Shown here: piece by piece, positions 1 through 5,260 of the stretch
How the letters are laid out: every line of letters starts with the position of its first letter
Position numbering within the stretch: the stretch's first letter is position 1
Source: Opitutaceae bacterium
GTDB taxonomy: Bacteria; Verrucomicrobiota; Verrucomicrobiae; Opitutales; Opitutaceae
Length of the DNA stretch: 5,260 nucleotides
Reading direction: 5' to 3'
Assembly (NCBI GenBank): GCA_031266495.1
Contig: JAISAX010000758.1
Coordinates: 1-5,260, forward strand
The notes under the pieces: generated by a model
What the model was told of the DNA's origin: nothing
Seen by the model: the letters and a program-made list of their open reading frames with translations, nothing else
Database searches by the model: none
Program-made: the position numbers and the translations under genes

Positions 1-231
<231 letters not shown>

Positions 232-258
232 CAGCGAAATCCGGTGACGGCGGCGGAA

Positions 259-274
259 GGGGGGGGGGGGGGGG
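259..274. repeat. Homopolymer run of 16 G between convergent genes
   Basis: Sixteen consecutive G lie inside a 23-base all-purine stretch (255-277). The run starts 28 bases after the stop of the left-edge gene and ends 6 bases before the last base of the LacI regulator's stop codon. In the regulator's transcript it reads as a C run just after the stop. No convincing stem-loop accompanies it in the 232-280 gap, so it is not a classical intrinsic terminator. It may help end transcription from either side, or be a slippage-prone spacer with no function. Confidence 0.9.
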
Positions 275-280
275 AGGCCC

Positions 281-1348
281 TCATAGCAGGCGACTCCAGT
301 CGAGGGACGGGCCGGTCTTCTGGTCGCGCACGGTCCAGCCGTCGTTCCATTCGCCTTCGACGAGCACGACCTTCTGGAAGGCGGGGATGCCGGTGCGGTT
401 TTCGTAAAGTTGCTCCGCCACCAGTTCGATGGCCGTCATGCCGATGTGACGCGGATTCTGGTCCATGCCGGCAAGGTTTTCGGCCCGGATATCGCGTCCG
501 GAAAAAAACGCCACGCCGAGATCCCCGGGCACGCGAATGCCCGCCTCCTTCAGCCATTCCAGCACATTCGCGTGGCTGACCACCACGGCGTCGGGCCGGT
601 GTTGCCGGACCCACCCGACCAGGTCGCGGGGGTTTTGGTGCTCCGCCATGAGCGGGGGCACGTGGAGCGCGGGCTGCAGGTAGCTCTGGTAAACGGAGGT
701 GGCGGCAAACAGGTAGTTGATGATTTTCTGGTCCCATGATCTTGGATACACAAGGCCGATGCGGCGGTAGCCGAGGTGGTCGAGCCGCGAGAGCAGGCGC
801 AGCAGCGTGCGGTACTGGTCATTGGTCACACGGTGGCAGGGCAGGTGCTTGAAGCCGTAGCCGAAGGCGACGACGGAAAACTGCGCCCAGTCCATGTCGA
901 GGCGGGTGCTGGAGGTGGATGCGGGCGCGAGGAGCACGCCGCGGATGGCGCGGGTTTGCAGGATCGTCGAGAGGCGCGCTCCCTGCCAGTTGACGCCGCC
1001 CAGCCAGAACTCCTCCAGCCGGAAGCCGAGTTCCACGCAACGTTGCGTGGCGCCGTCGAAATAGGCTTTGAACTGGATCATCGATTTCCATTTGTCGGCG
1101 GTGGAGAAGGCGGTGACGAACGCGACCGGCTCGAAATGTTTCCGGTGCCGGTTGCGCCGGAGCTGGCTCATCAGCGCCGAGATGGCGGGGCTGGGTTTGT
1201 ATCCGAGTTTCTGTGCTTTTTCCTGAATGCGCCGGCAGGTTTCGGGCGGGATGGTGGGGTCGTTGCGCAACGCCTTGGAAACCGTCGAGCGCGCCACGCC
1301 CGCAGCCTTGGCGATGGATTGCAGGGTGATGCCGGTTAGTGGAGTCAT
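281..1348 (-). CDS. LacI/GalR-family transcriptional regulator
   Basis: This is a 355-residue DNA-binding regulator of the LacI family, in which a periplasmic-binding-protein-like core binds a sugar or related ligand and changes operator affinity. The helix-turn-helix is clear at residues 8-27 (TLQSIAKAAGVARSTVSKAL), followed by RNDPTIPPETCRRI and LGYKP at 48-52. The hinge region reads SPAISALMSQLRR (53-65). The rest has typical core strands, such as GVLLAP, HLGYRRIGLVYP, RPDAVVVSH and GIRVPGDLGVAFF, ending in a run of about 20 residues beyond the core. Full length fits the family. I start at the ATG ending at 1348, which leaves six residues before the HTH. In-frame ATGs at 1366 and 1378 would add 6 or 10 residues, and none of the three has a clear ribosome binding site. 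A palindromic operator candidate lies 54 bases upstream, suggesting autoregulation. The ligand cannot be read from sequence; the neighbours suggest a plant or host polysaccharide sugar. Confidence 0.95.
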   Translation of the reverse strand: MTPLTGITLQSIAKAAGVARSTVSKALRNDPTIPPETCRRIQEKAQKLGYKPSPAISALMSQLRRNRHRKHFEPVAFVTAFSTADKWKSMIQFKAYFDGATQRCVELGFRLEEFWLGGVNWQGARLSTILQTRAIRGVLLAPASTSSTRLDMDWAQFSVVAFGYGFKHLPCHRVTNDQYRTLLRLLSRLDHLGYRRIGLVYPRSWDQKIINYLFAATSVYQSYLQPALHVPPLMAEHQNPRDLVGWVRQHRPDAVVVSHANVLEWLKEAGIRVPGDLGVAFFSGRDIRAENLAGMDQNPRHIGMTAIELVAEQLYENRTGIPAFQKVVLVEGEWNDGWTVRDQKTGPSLDWSRLL

Positions 1349-1402
1349 GCGGGATTCGAGGAACATGACTGCCAGCATGATCCCGCCGGGGAAACCCCGC
1401 CA

Positions 1403-1421
1403 TTACGAAACGGTTTCGTAA
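1403..1421. promoter_or_regulatory. Palindromic operator candidate for the LacI-family regulator
   Basis: TTACGAAACGGTTTCGTAA has perfect 9-base arms around one central G. The AAAC-G-GTTT core and length are typical of operators bound by LacI-family dimers, and the odd symmetry (a central base pair) also occurs in lac O1. It lies 54 bases upstream of the chosen regulator start (24 from the longer start) and 195 bases upstream of the divergent PEP-CTERM gene. It immediately precedes a plus-strand promoter candidate. It would most simply serve autoregulation, and possibly control of the divergent gene. Such a perfect repeat is very unlikely by chance in a window this size. That this particular regulator binds it is inferred. 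Confidence 0.75.
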
Positions 1422-1429
1422 CGCGGCGG

Positions 1430-1461
1430 TTGAGTTCCGGAATGGTACGGATCCAGATAAA
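1430..1461 (+). promoter_or_regulatory. Weak promoter candidate for the PEP-CTERM gene
   Basis: TTGAGT at 1430-1435 could be a -35 element and CAGATA or GATAAA at 1454-1461 a -10 element, spaced 18-20 bases. The pair begins 9 bases after the palindromic operator, so a bound repressor or activator could influence it. Transcription would start near 1467 and give a leader of about 150 nt containing the 36-nt pyrimidine tract. The match to the sigma-70 consensus is modest, and promoter sequences in this phylum are poorly characterised. Confidence 0.25.
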
Positions 1462-1462
1462 T

Positions 1463-1474
1463 GCATCATGATGC
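1463..1474. repeat. 12-bp perfect palindrome in the divergent spacer
   Basis: GCATCATGATGC is its own reverse complement and lies between the promoter candidate and the C-rich tract, close to where transcription would begin. A second regulator could bind here. One 12-bp palindrome is about what chance predicts in 5 kb, so its position is the only reason to list it. Confidence 0.25.
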
Positions 1475-1479
1475 CGATA

Positions 1480-1515
1480 TTCCTCCCCCCCCCCCCCCCT
1501 CTCTCCCCCTCCTCC
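1480..1515 (+). repeat. 36-nt pyrimidine tract with 15 consecutive C in the leader of the PEP-CTERM gene
   Basis: Every base from 1480 to 1515 is C or T, including a C15 run at 1485-1499. The tract ends about 100 bases before the PEP-CTERM start codon, so it probably lies in the 5' untranslated leader, or in the promoter region if the true promoter is further downstream. The C run would be prone to slippage. Possible roles are altered promoter spacing, a protein-binding C-rich RNA element, or a structure formed by the G-rich strand. None is shown by sequence alone. Confidence 0.85.
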
Positions 1516-1616
1516 GGTTGCTCCCGATGCCTCGCGGCCACCATCGCTTCCGCCACCGCTTCCGCCCTTTCCCGATGAATCCCGTAACACCAATCCAACC
1601 ATCCAGATTCATGCTT

Positions 1617-2777
1617 ATGAATACAAAAAAAAACCTCAGTATCGTGGCATCATTTGCCATTCTTGCGGTCACCTCCGTGTCCGCGCAAACGACGACCATC
1701 AACTGGGCCAGCCCCACGACCGGTGGTCTGTGGGCTGACGCCAACTGGGAAGGCGGAACCCGCCCCACCAGCAGCACCCAAATCGCCAATCTCGGAAACG
1801 CCACGGCGGATCGGGTTGTGGTCGCCCCCAACGGAGGGACCAACATGGGGATCGGAGGGTTGTTGGCAGGTATCCAGTTTTCACAGACATCTCCATACCG
1901 CAATACCGTGGAGCTTCGCCGCGGCGTCGGCATCACCAACGAGATTGTCCTCGAAGCAACCGGAGGAGGAAGCGTCGTTCTTTTCTCCAATACGACGACC
2001 GACAATCTGACCGACGCCACCGGCAATTACGGCGGCAACACACGCGCGCTCTCCGCCGCGGGCGGCATCCGTCTGAATACCGGCGGCGCACTGCTCCTGG
2101 CCAAAACCGTCAACGGCACGGGGGCGGGGTCGGGGCCGATCATCGAAACCCAGCTGCTGTTCAATGCCGACACGACCATCGCCGGCGGAGAACTTGTTGT
2201 TCAAAACGCGCAGAAAACAGGCTCCGGCAATGCGACTCGCGTGACCTACACCGATCAAGGCAGCGGCAAGGGTAACATCACCATGAGTTCCGGCAAAATC
2301 GAGGTGGGCGCCGCTTACACCGGAAGCCTTGCCGGGACGGCCATCTCCGACACAAATCTGAAGCTCGCCGGCTCCCTCACACTGACCGGAGGCACCACCC
2401 TGCTGCACCTCACTTCCACGACCCATGCGGCCAAACTCATCTCGGGCCTCGCCCTCACATTCGGCGGCGACCTTGTGCTTGATGTCGCTCCCGGCGCGCT
2501 CGCGGATGGCGCCGTCTTCAAGCTGTTCGAGGCCACCACCGGCGGGCTGACCGGCGACTTCGCTTCCGTTACCCTGTCCGGCATCGGCCAGGCATTTCAA
2601 AACGACGGGAGCGGACTCTGGACCACGGACTACAACGGTTTCAACTACGCCTTCTCGGAATCCACCGGTAATCTCTCCATCACTACTTCGCAGATCCCCG
2701 AGCCTTCCACGGTCGCGCTCCTTGCGGGGATCGGTGCGTTGATGCTGGTTATCGGCCTGCGTCGGTTGAAACGCTGA
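1617..2777 (+). CDS. PEP-CTERM sorting-signal protein, beta-strand-rich surface protein
   Basis: This is a 386-residue exported protein. Residues 1-23 are a signal peptide: MNTKK, a hydrophobic core (SIVASFAILAV) and a VSA cleavage site before Q24. The mature start (INWASPTTGGLWADANWEGG) matches the Trp/Gly-rich opening seen in autotransporter-associated beta-strand proteins. The body is Gly/Thr/Asn/Ala-rich with short hydrophobic strands, for example GSLTLTGGTTLLHL and LTFGGDLVLDV, suggesting a beta-helix. The C-terminus is a textbook PEP-CTERM signal: IPEPS at 360-364, a hydrophobic helix, then RRLKR. In this family the signal directs exosortase-dependent processing and surface delivery, often with polysaccharide export. 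No exosortase lies in the window. I chose the ATG at 1617; ATGs at 1611 and 1575 are in frame, and the frame stays open to an ATG at 1461, through the pyrimidine tract, but those sequences look untranslated. No Shine-Dalgarno is visible. The ligand or structural role is unknown. Confidence 0.9.
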   Translation: MNTKKNLSIVASFAILAVTSVSAQTTTINWASPTTGGLWADANWEGGTRPTSSTQIANLGNATADRVVVAPNGGTNMGIGGLLAGIQFSQTSPYRNTVELRRGVGITNEIVLEATGGGSVVLFSNTTTDNLTDATGNYGGNTRALSAAGGIRLNTGGALLLAKTVNGTGAGSGPIIETQLLFNADTTIAGGELVVQNAQKTGSGNATRVTYTDQGSGKGNITMSSGKIEVGAAYTGSLAGTAISDTNLKLAGSLTLTGGTTLLHLTSTTHAAKLISGLALTFGGDLVLDVAPGALADGAVFKLFEATTGGLTGDFASVTLSGIGQAFQNDGSGLWTTDYNGFNYAFSESTGNLSITTSQIPEPSTVALLAGIGALMLVIGLRRLKR

Positions 2778-2800
2778 TTGTCCCCGAACCGATCAAAACA

Positions 2801-2826
2801 GGGCAGGCAACCGTGCGTGCCTGCCC
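2801..2826 (+). terminator. GC-rich hairpin after the PEP-CTERM gene
   Basis: GGGCAGGCA (2801-2809) and TGCCTGCCC (2818-2826) form a perfect 9-bp stem with an 8-base loop, starting 23 bases after the PEP-CTERM stop. On the plus strand the stem is followed by a C-rich pyrimidine tract rather than a T run, so it would be a non-canonical or leaky terminator or an RNA 3'-end stabiliser. On the minus strand the stem is followed by TGTTTTG, closer to a classical terminator, though no minus-strand gene is known to the right. It may lower readthrough into the prepilin-type gene. Confidence 0.6.
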
Positions 2827-2850
2827 TCCCTCCCCCCCCCTCCTCCCCCC
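2824..2850 (+). repeat. 27-nt C-rich pyrimidine tract before the prepilin-type gene
   Basis: All bases from 2824 to 2850 are C or T, including runs of nine C (2832-2840) and six C (2845-2850). The tract overlaps the last bases of the hairpin and ends 22 bases before the ATG at 2873. Its composition and its position in a plus-strand leader repeat what is seen before the PEP-CTERM gene. Confidence 0.8.
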
Positions 2851-2872
2851 GAATCTCCAATTTTCTTCCCCT

Positions 2873-3589
2873 ATGAAAAACAACATCTCCTCCCGGAACG
2901 GAAGCGGCCGCATGCGCGCTTTCACCCTGATCGAACTCCTCACGGTCGTGGCCATCATTGGTATCCTTTCCGCCATTACGCTGGCCGCTCTCGGCAGCGT
3001 GCGCCAGACCGCCCGCCGGGCGCAGAACGTCGCCAAACTGCGCACGCTCGGCATGGCCTGCCACCTCTACGCCAACGATCACAAGGGCAAAATGCCTGTA
3101 ATCGTGATCAACAACTCCGGAGAAACGAAAACCGAAGGCATAAACCTGTTCAGCAACCGGCAGGATTTGCTCCGCATACTCGGAGACGGATGGCCGGGGG
3201 GAGGAGGGGCCGGTTACGTCCCCAATGCCGATGTGTTTTACGGCCCCTTCACGCCTCCTCTGGACGAAGGACGCACGCCCGGTCAACTCAAGCCGATGTC
3301 CGGGACGTCAACGGTCGGATTTCGCATCAGCTATTATTTCTATTCCCTTCCCGCCAGCGCGGGAGCCATAGAACCGGGTCTGCTTAATGATCGCAACGAT
3401 GCAGATTACCTGCGGACCTCTCCTCTGCTTTCCGATCCCACCGGCGCGAGCACAATACAGGATACGGGTTTTACGGATACGAAAGCCGCCGTAGTGCGAC
3501 TGGATGGCAGCGTGACCGTATTCCCCCTGTCCCGCTTCACCGGACTGGGTTCACACGACAAAATACGGATATTCGCCGGTCTGAAATAG
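2873..3589 (+). CDS. Prepilin-type N-terminal cleavage/methylation domain protein (pseudopilin-like)
   Basis: This is a 238-residue protein with a type IV prepilin leader. A 16-residue basic leader (KNNISSRNGSGRMRA) precedes FTLIELLTVVAIIGILSAI, with the conserved Glu at position +5 (E21) and a single hydrophobic N-terminal helix. Prepilin peptidase should cut before F17. The residue before the cut is Ala instead of the usual Gly, a variant I associate with planctomycete and verrucomicrobial members. After the helix come RQTARRAQNVAKLRTLGMACHLYANDHKGKMP and a globular region. Near the end, VVRLDGSVTVFP resembles the DG segment of the H-X9-DG prepilin-associated motif, but Thr replaces His. 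Such proteins are abundant in this phylum and usually stand alone, away from a full secretion operon; their role is poorly known. The ATG at 2873 is the first that gives a sensible basic leader. The region upstream is pyrimidine-rich with no Shine-Dalgarno. Confidence 0.92.
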   Translation: MKNNISSRNGSGRMRAFTLIELLTVVAIIGILSAITLAALGSVRQTARRAQNVAKLRTLGMACHLYANDHKGKMPVIVINNSGETKTEGINLFSNRQDLLRILGDGWPGGGGAGYVPNADVFYGPFTPPLDEGRTPGQLKPMSGTSTVGFRISYYFYSLPASAGAIEPGLLNDRNDADYLRTSPLLSDPTGASTIQDTGFTDTKAAVVRLDGSVTVFPLSRFTGLGSHDKIRIFAGLK

Positions 3590-3656
3590 CCCTTTTCTCC
3601 ATGAGTCCATGAGAGCGCCCTCCGCCCGCTTCCCGCTTTTTCCAAATCATGAAACC

Positions 3657-5260
3657 ATGAATATCCTCCCCTCTCATCCAGAAATGCCTTCACAAAACAA
3701 ACCGTTTTGCAGGAGGACTTCCCTCATAAAACTCGCCTCGCGTGTGCTCTTGTCCGCCTTGCTGGCTATCCTCGTATCCGGTTTGTGCTCACTGGCGGGC
3801 ATGGCCGCGCCCGCTCCCGCGCCCGCTTTCGCCTATGACCCTGCCGCGCGCGAGGCGGGAGGTGTCATTGTGTTCGACGGCGCCGCGCCCTCGCGAGTCG
3901 TCACCCGCGAGGGCCGCAGCGGCCTGACCTTCGGGAGCATTCGCGGACGCGCCATGCTCCCGCGCCACACCGCTGACAAACCACGCGGCACCGCCACGCT
4001 CTGGGTTCTCCCGCTTCAGGAACTGTTCCCGGCCACGCAACTCCCCGCGCACCGCCGTTCCAATCCCTTCTTCAACCGCTTCGTCTTCCTCTCCGACCGC
4101 GAAGCCGTGCAGGAAGTGGAGGCCGCCAACTTCACCCTCCTCTACGAGACCCGCTGGTACCCCGGCTTCCTCGCCAAATTTGGCCAGGGCACCATCAACC
4201 AGAGCAAATTCCCGGCAGACCACACCGCCAGCGCCCTCGCCGGCTTTCTCTCCATGCCTGCGCTCGTCTGGCAACACCTGGCCGTCACCTGGGACCACGA
4301 GGCCGGCGTGTATCAACTTTTTTCCGACGGAGTGCTGGTCGGGCATTCCGACGTCACGGTCTCCCATCCGCCACACGACGCCCCGGCCCCCGCCCTCTAC
4401 TTCGGCAATCTGGCCATCGTCACCGGCGAAATCGCCTTCTATGACCAGGTGCTTGCCCCCGCGCAACTTCGCGCCCTGTTCGACTCCGGTCTCGAAAAAA
4501 CTCCCGCCAGCGCACCGGCTTCCCGCGCAGCCCGGACCGCGATGGAAAAGATGTACGAAGGCCGCGATCTCCCGGCGCTCGACTGGCGGCCGGGCGGTGG
4601 GGAAAACGCCGCCCCCGCCGGCTGGGCGCGCCAGCTCGCGCTTCCGCTGCGCGACTACGCCGACTACGCGCACTTTTTCCATCAGGGAGGTGGCCCGACT
4701 GTGCGTTTCGGCCCCGACGGCCTGCGCGTGACCACCCCCGGCCTCGACGAGTACGTCCGGCGCGAAGCCAAGACCGCGACCGGCGACGTCCTCGACATGA
4801 CGCGCATGTACCTCTGGACGCGCCGCGTGTTCGAGGGCGATCTTTACGTGAGCGTCCATTTCCAACTACACGCGCACGGCGGTCTGGCCCTCCTGATGAC
4901 CCAGGCCGCCGGCATGCAGGGCGAGGATTTTCTTGCCGACTATCCACTCCGCTCCACCGGCTCCATGAGCGTGGTCCACATGGAGGACGTGCGAAACTAC
5001 CACTGGGAATTTTATCGCGAGATGACCGACACCCGCAACGATCTCGTTTCGCACGCCGTCATTAAAAATCCCTGGCTGCGCCCCGTGGCCTTCCAGATCG
5101 AGAACCGCCAGTGGGAGACCGGCCGCTGGTATCGTCTCGAATACCTGCAACAGGGCGCCCGCCTTCGCGGAGCCATCGACGGCGTCACGGTATTCGACGC
5201 CACCGACACCGGTTTCGAGAACAACGGCCCCGTTCTCCGTCACGGACACGTCGCCCTGCG
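3657..5260 (+). CDS. Exported LamG-like / DUF1961-like protein (partial, runs off right edge)
   Basis: An open plus-strand frame continues past the window; at least 534 residues are visible. An N-terminal export signal has a basic region (KPFCRRTSLIKLASR), a hydrophobic core at about 30-48 and an Ala/Pro-rich stretch ending AFA before Y60. Residues about 110-280 look like a concanavalin-type LamG domain (TATLWVLPL, WQHLAVTWDHEAGVYQLFSDG, YFGNLAIVTGEIAFYDQVL). Residues about 330-534 resemble DUF1961, with HVSYF-like NYHWEFYREM at 447, RWYRLEYLQQGARLRGAIDG and TDTGFENNGPVLRHGHVALR, cut just before the expected end. The DUF1961 member YesU of Bacillus subtilis belongs to a pectin-degradation locus, so carbohydrate binding or cleavage is a reasonable guess, but no catalytic residue can be named. 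In-frame ATGs lie at 3609, 3657 and 3684; I take 3657, and 3684 gives a more usual leader length. The gene starts 67 bases after the prepilin-type stop with no strong terminator between, so the two may be co-transcribed. Confidence 0.85.
   Translation, partial: MNILPSHPEMPSQNKPFCRRTSLIKLASRVLLSALLAILVSGLCSLAGMAAPAPAPAFAYDPAAREAGGVIVFDGAAPSRVVTREGRSGLTFGSIRGRAMLPRHTADKPRGTATLWVLPLQELFPATQLPAHRRSNPFFNRFVFLSDREAVQEVEAANFTLLYETRWYPGFLAKFGQGTINQSKFPADHTASALAGFLSMPALVWQHLAVTWDHEAGVYQLFSDGVLVGHSDVTVSHPPHDAPAPALYFGNLAIVTGEIAFYDQVLAPAQLRALFDSGLEKTPASAPASRAARTAMEKMYEGRDLPALDWRPGGGENAAPAGWARQLALPLRDYADYAHFFHQGGGPTVRFGPDGLRVTTPGLDEYVRREAKTATGDVLDMTRMYLWTRRVFEGDLYVSVHFQLHAHGGLALLMTQAAGMQGEDFLADYPLRSTGSMSVVHMEDVRNYHWEFYREMTDTRNDLVSHAVIKNPWLRPVAFQIENRQWETGRWYRLEYLQQGARLRGAIDGVTVFDATDTGFENNGPVLRHGHVAL
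3693..3709. promoter_or_regulatory. Degenerate operator-like inverted repeat at the start of the LamG/DUF1961 gene
   Basis: CAAAAC and GTTTTG form an inverted repeat with a 5-base spacer. Read on the minus strand, AAACGGTTT recurs here, the same nine-base core as the palindrome upstream of the regulator, with about 11 of 17 positions shared. It lies within the likely signal-peptide codons, immediately before an AGGAGG at 3711-3716. It could be a second binding site of the LacI-family regulator, or chance. Confidence 0.25.

Noticed and set aside
776..1339. 187-codon plus-strand open frame opposite the LacI-type regulator
   Set aside because: The minus-strand frame has an unmistakable helix-turn-helix and sugar-binding core; this one is its shadow.
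1881..2600. 239-codon minus-strand open frame opposite the PEP-CTERM gene
   Set aside because: Low-complexity Gly/Ala/Glu translation without domains, fully covered by the well-supported plus-strand gene.
2645..3286. 213-codon minus-strand open frame opposite the PEP-CTERM end and the prepilin-type start
   Set aside because: It crosses the stop, the hairpin and the leader of two convincing plus-strand genes and shows no protein family features.
3614..3641. Possible intrinsic terminator after the prepilin-type gene (AGCG/CGCT stem and five T)
   Set aside because: The stem is only 4 bp with a 9-base loop, and the T run starts six bases beyond it; too weak to call.
3777..3790. Possible lipoprotein cleavage site at SGLC in the third exported protein
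   Set aside because: The residue before Cys is Leu, whereas lipoboxes need a small residue (Gly, Ala or Ser); an Ala-rich signal peptidase I region follows.
3789..4865. 358-codon minus-strand open frame opposite the LamG/DUF1961 gene
   Set aside because: It is antisense to a frame with a signal peptide and recognisable domains. Its Gly/Ala/Arg/Glu-rich translation is typical of the reverse strand of GC-rich genes.

Overview
The window looks like a piece of a GC-rich Gram-negative chromosome, most probably Verrucomicrobiota and perhaps an Opitutaceae-like member. This is inferred from the gene mix: a LacI-type regulator beside an exported beta-strand-rich protein ending in a PEP-CTERM sorting signal, a stand-alone FTLIELL prepilin-type protein, and a large exported LamG-like/DUF1961-like protein. 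Recognisable Shine-Dalgarno sequences are absent at the expected places in front of these genes. No single base proves the taxon.

Layout, left to right. Positions 1-231 are probably the 3' end of a plus-strand gene of unknown product, interrupted near the window edge by a run of 37 C. It converges on a minus-strand LacI-family regulator (281-1348, possibly from 1378), and a run of 16 G lies in the junction. Upstream of the regulator, at 1403-1421, is a 19-bp inverted repeat with perfect 9-base arms. It is the best operator candidate in the window and sits in the divergent spacer shared with the next gene. That spacer also holds a weak plus-strand promoter candidate, a 12-bp palindrome, and a 36-nt all-pyrimidine tract with 15 consecutive C.

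Three plus-strand genes follow, all apparently encoding exported or envelope proteins. They are a PEP-CTERM beta-strand-rich surface protein (1617-2777), a prepilin-type protein (2873-3589), and a secreted protein with an N-terminal LamG-like and a C-terminal DUF1961-like domain (3657 to beyond the right edge). A strong GC hairpin followed by another C-rich tract separates the first two. The third follows the second closely and could be co-transcribed with it.

Working model (inference): a sugar-responsive LacI regulator controls itself and a divergent set of surface proteins that may bind or process a polysaccharide. The DUF1961 family includes Bacillus subtilis YesU from a pectin (rhamnogalacturonan) utilisation locus, which fits carbohydrate use. 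The least explained feature is the set of long C/G homopolymers, all but one clearly at gene junctions. They could be length-variable switches, transcription or translation elements, or assembly errors. No RNA genes, insertion sequences or CRISPR arrays were seen.
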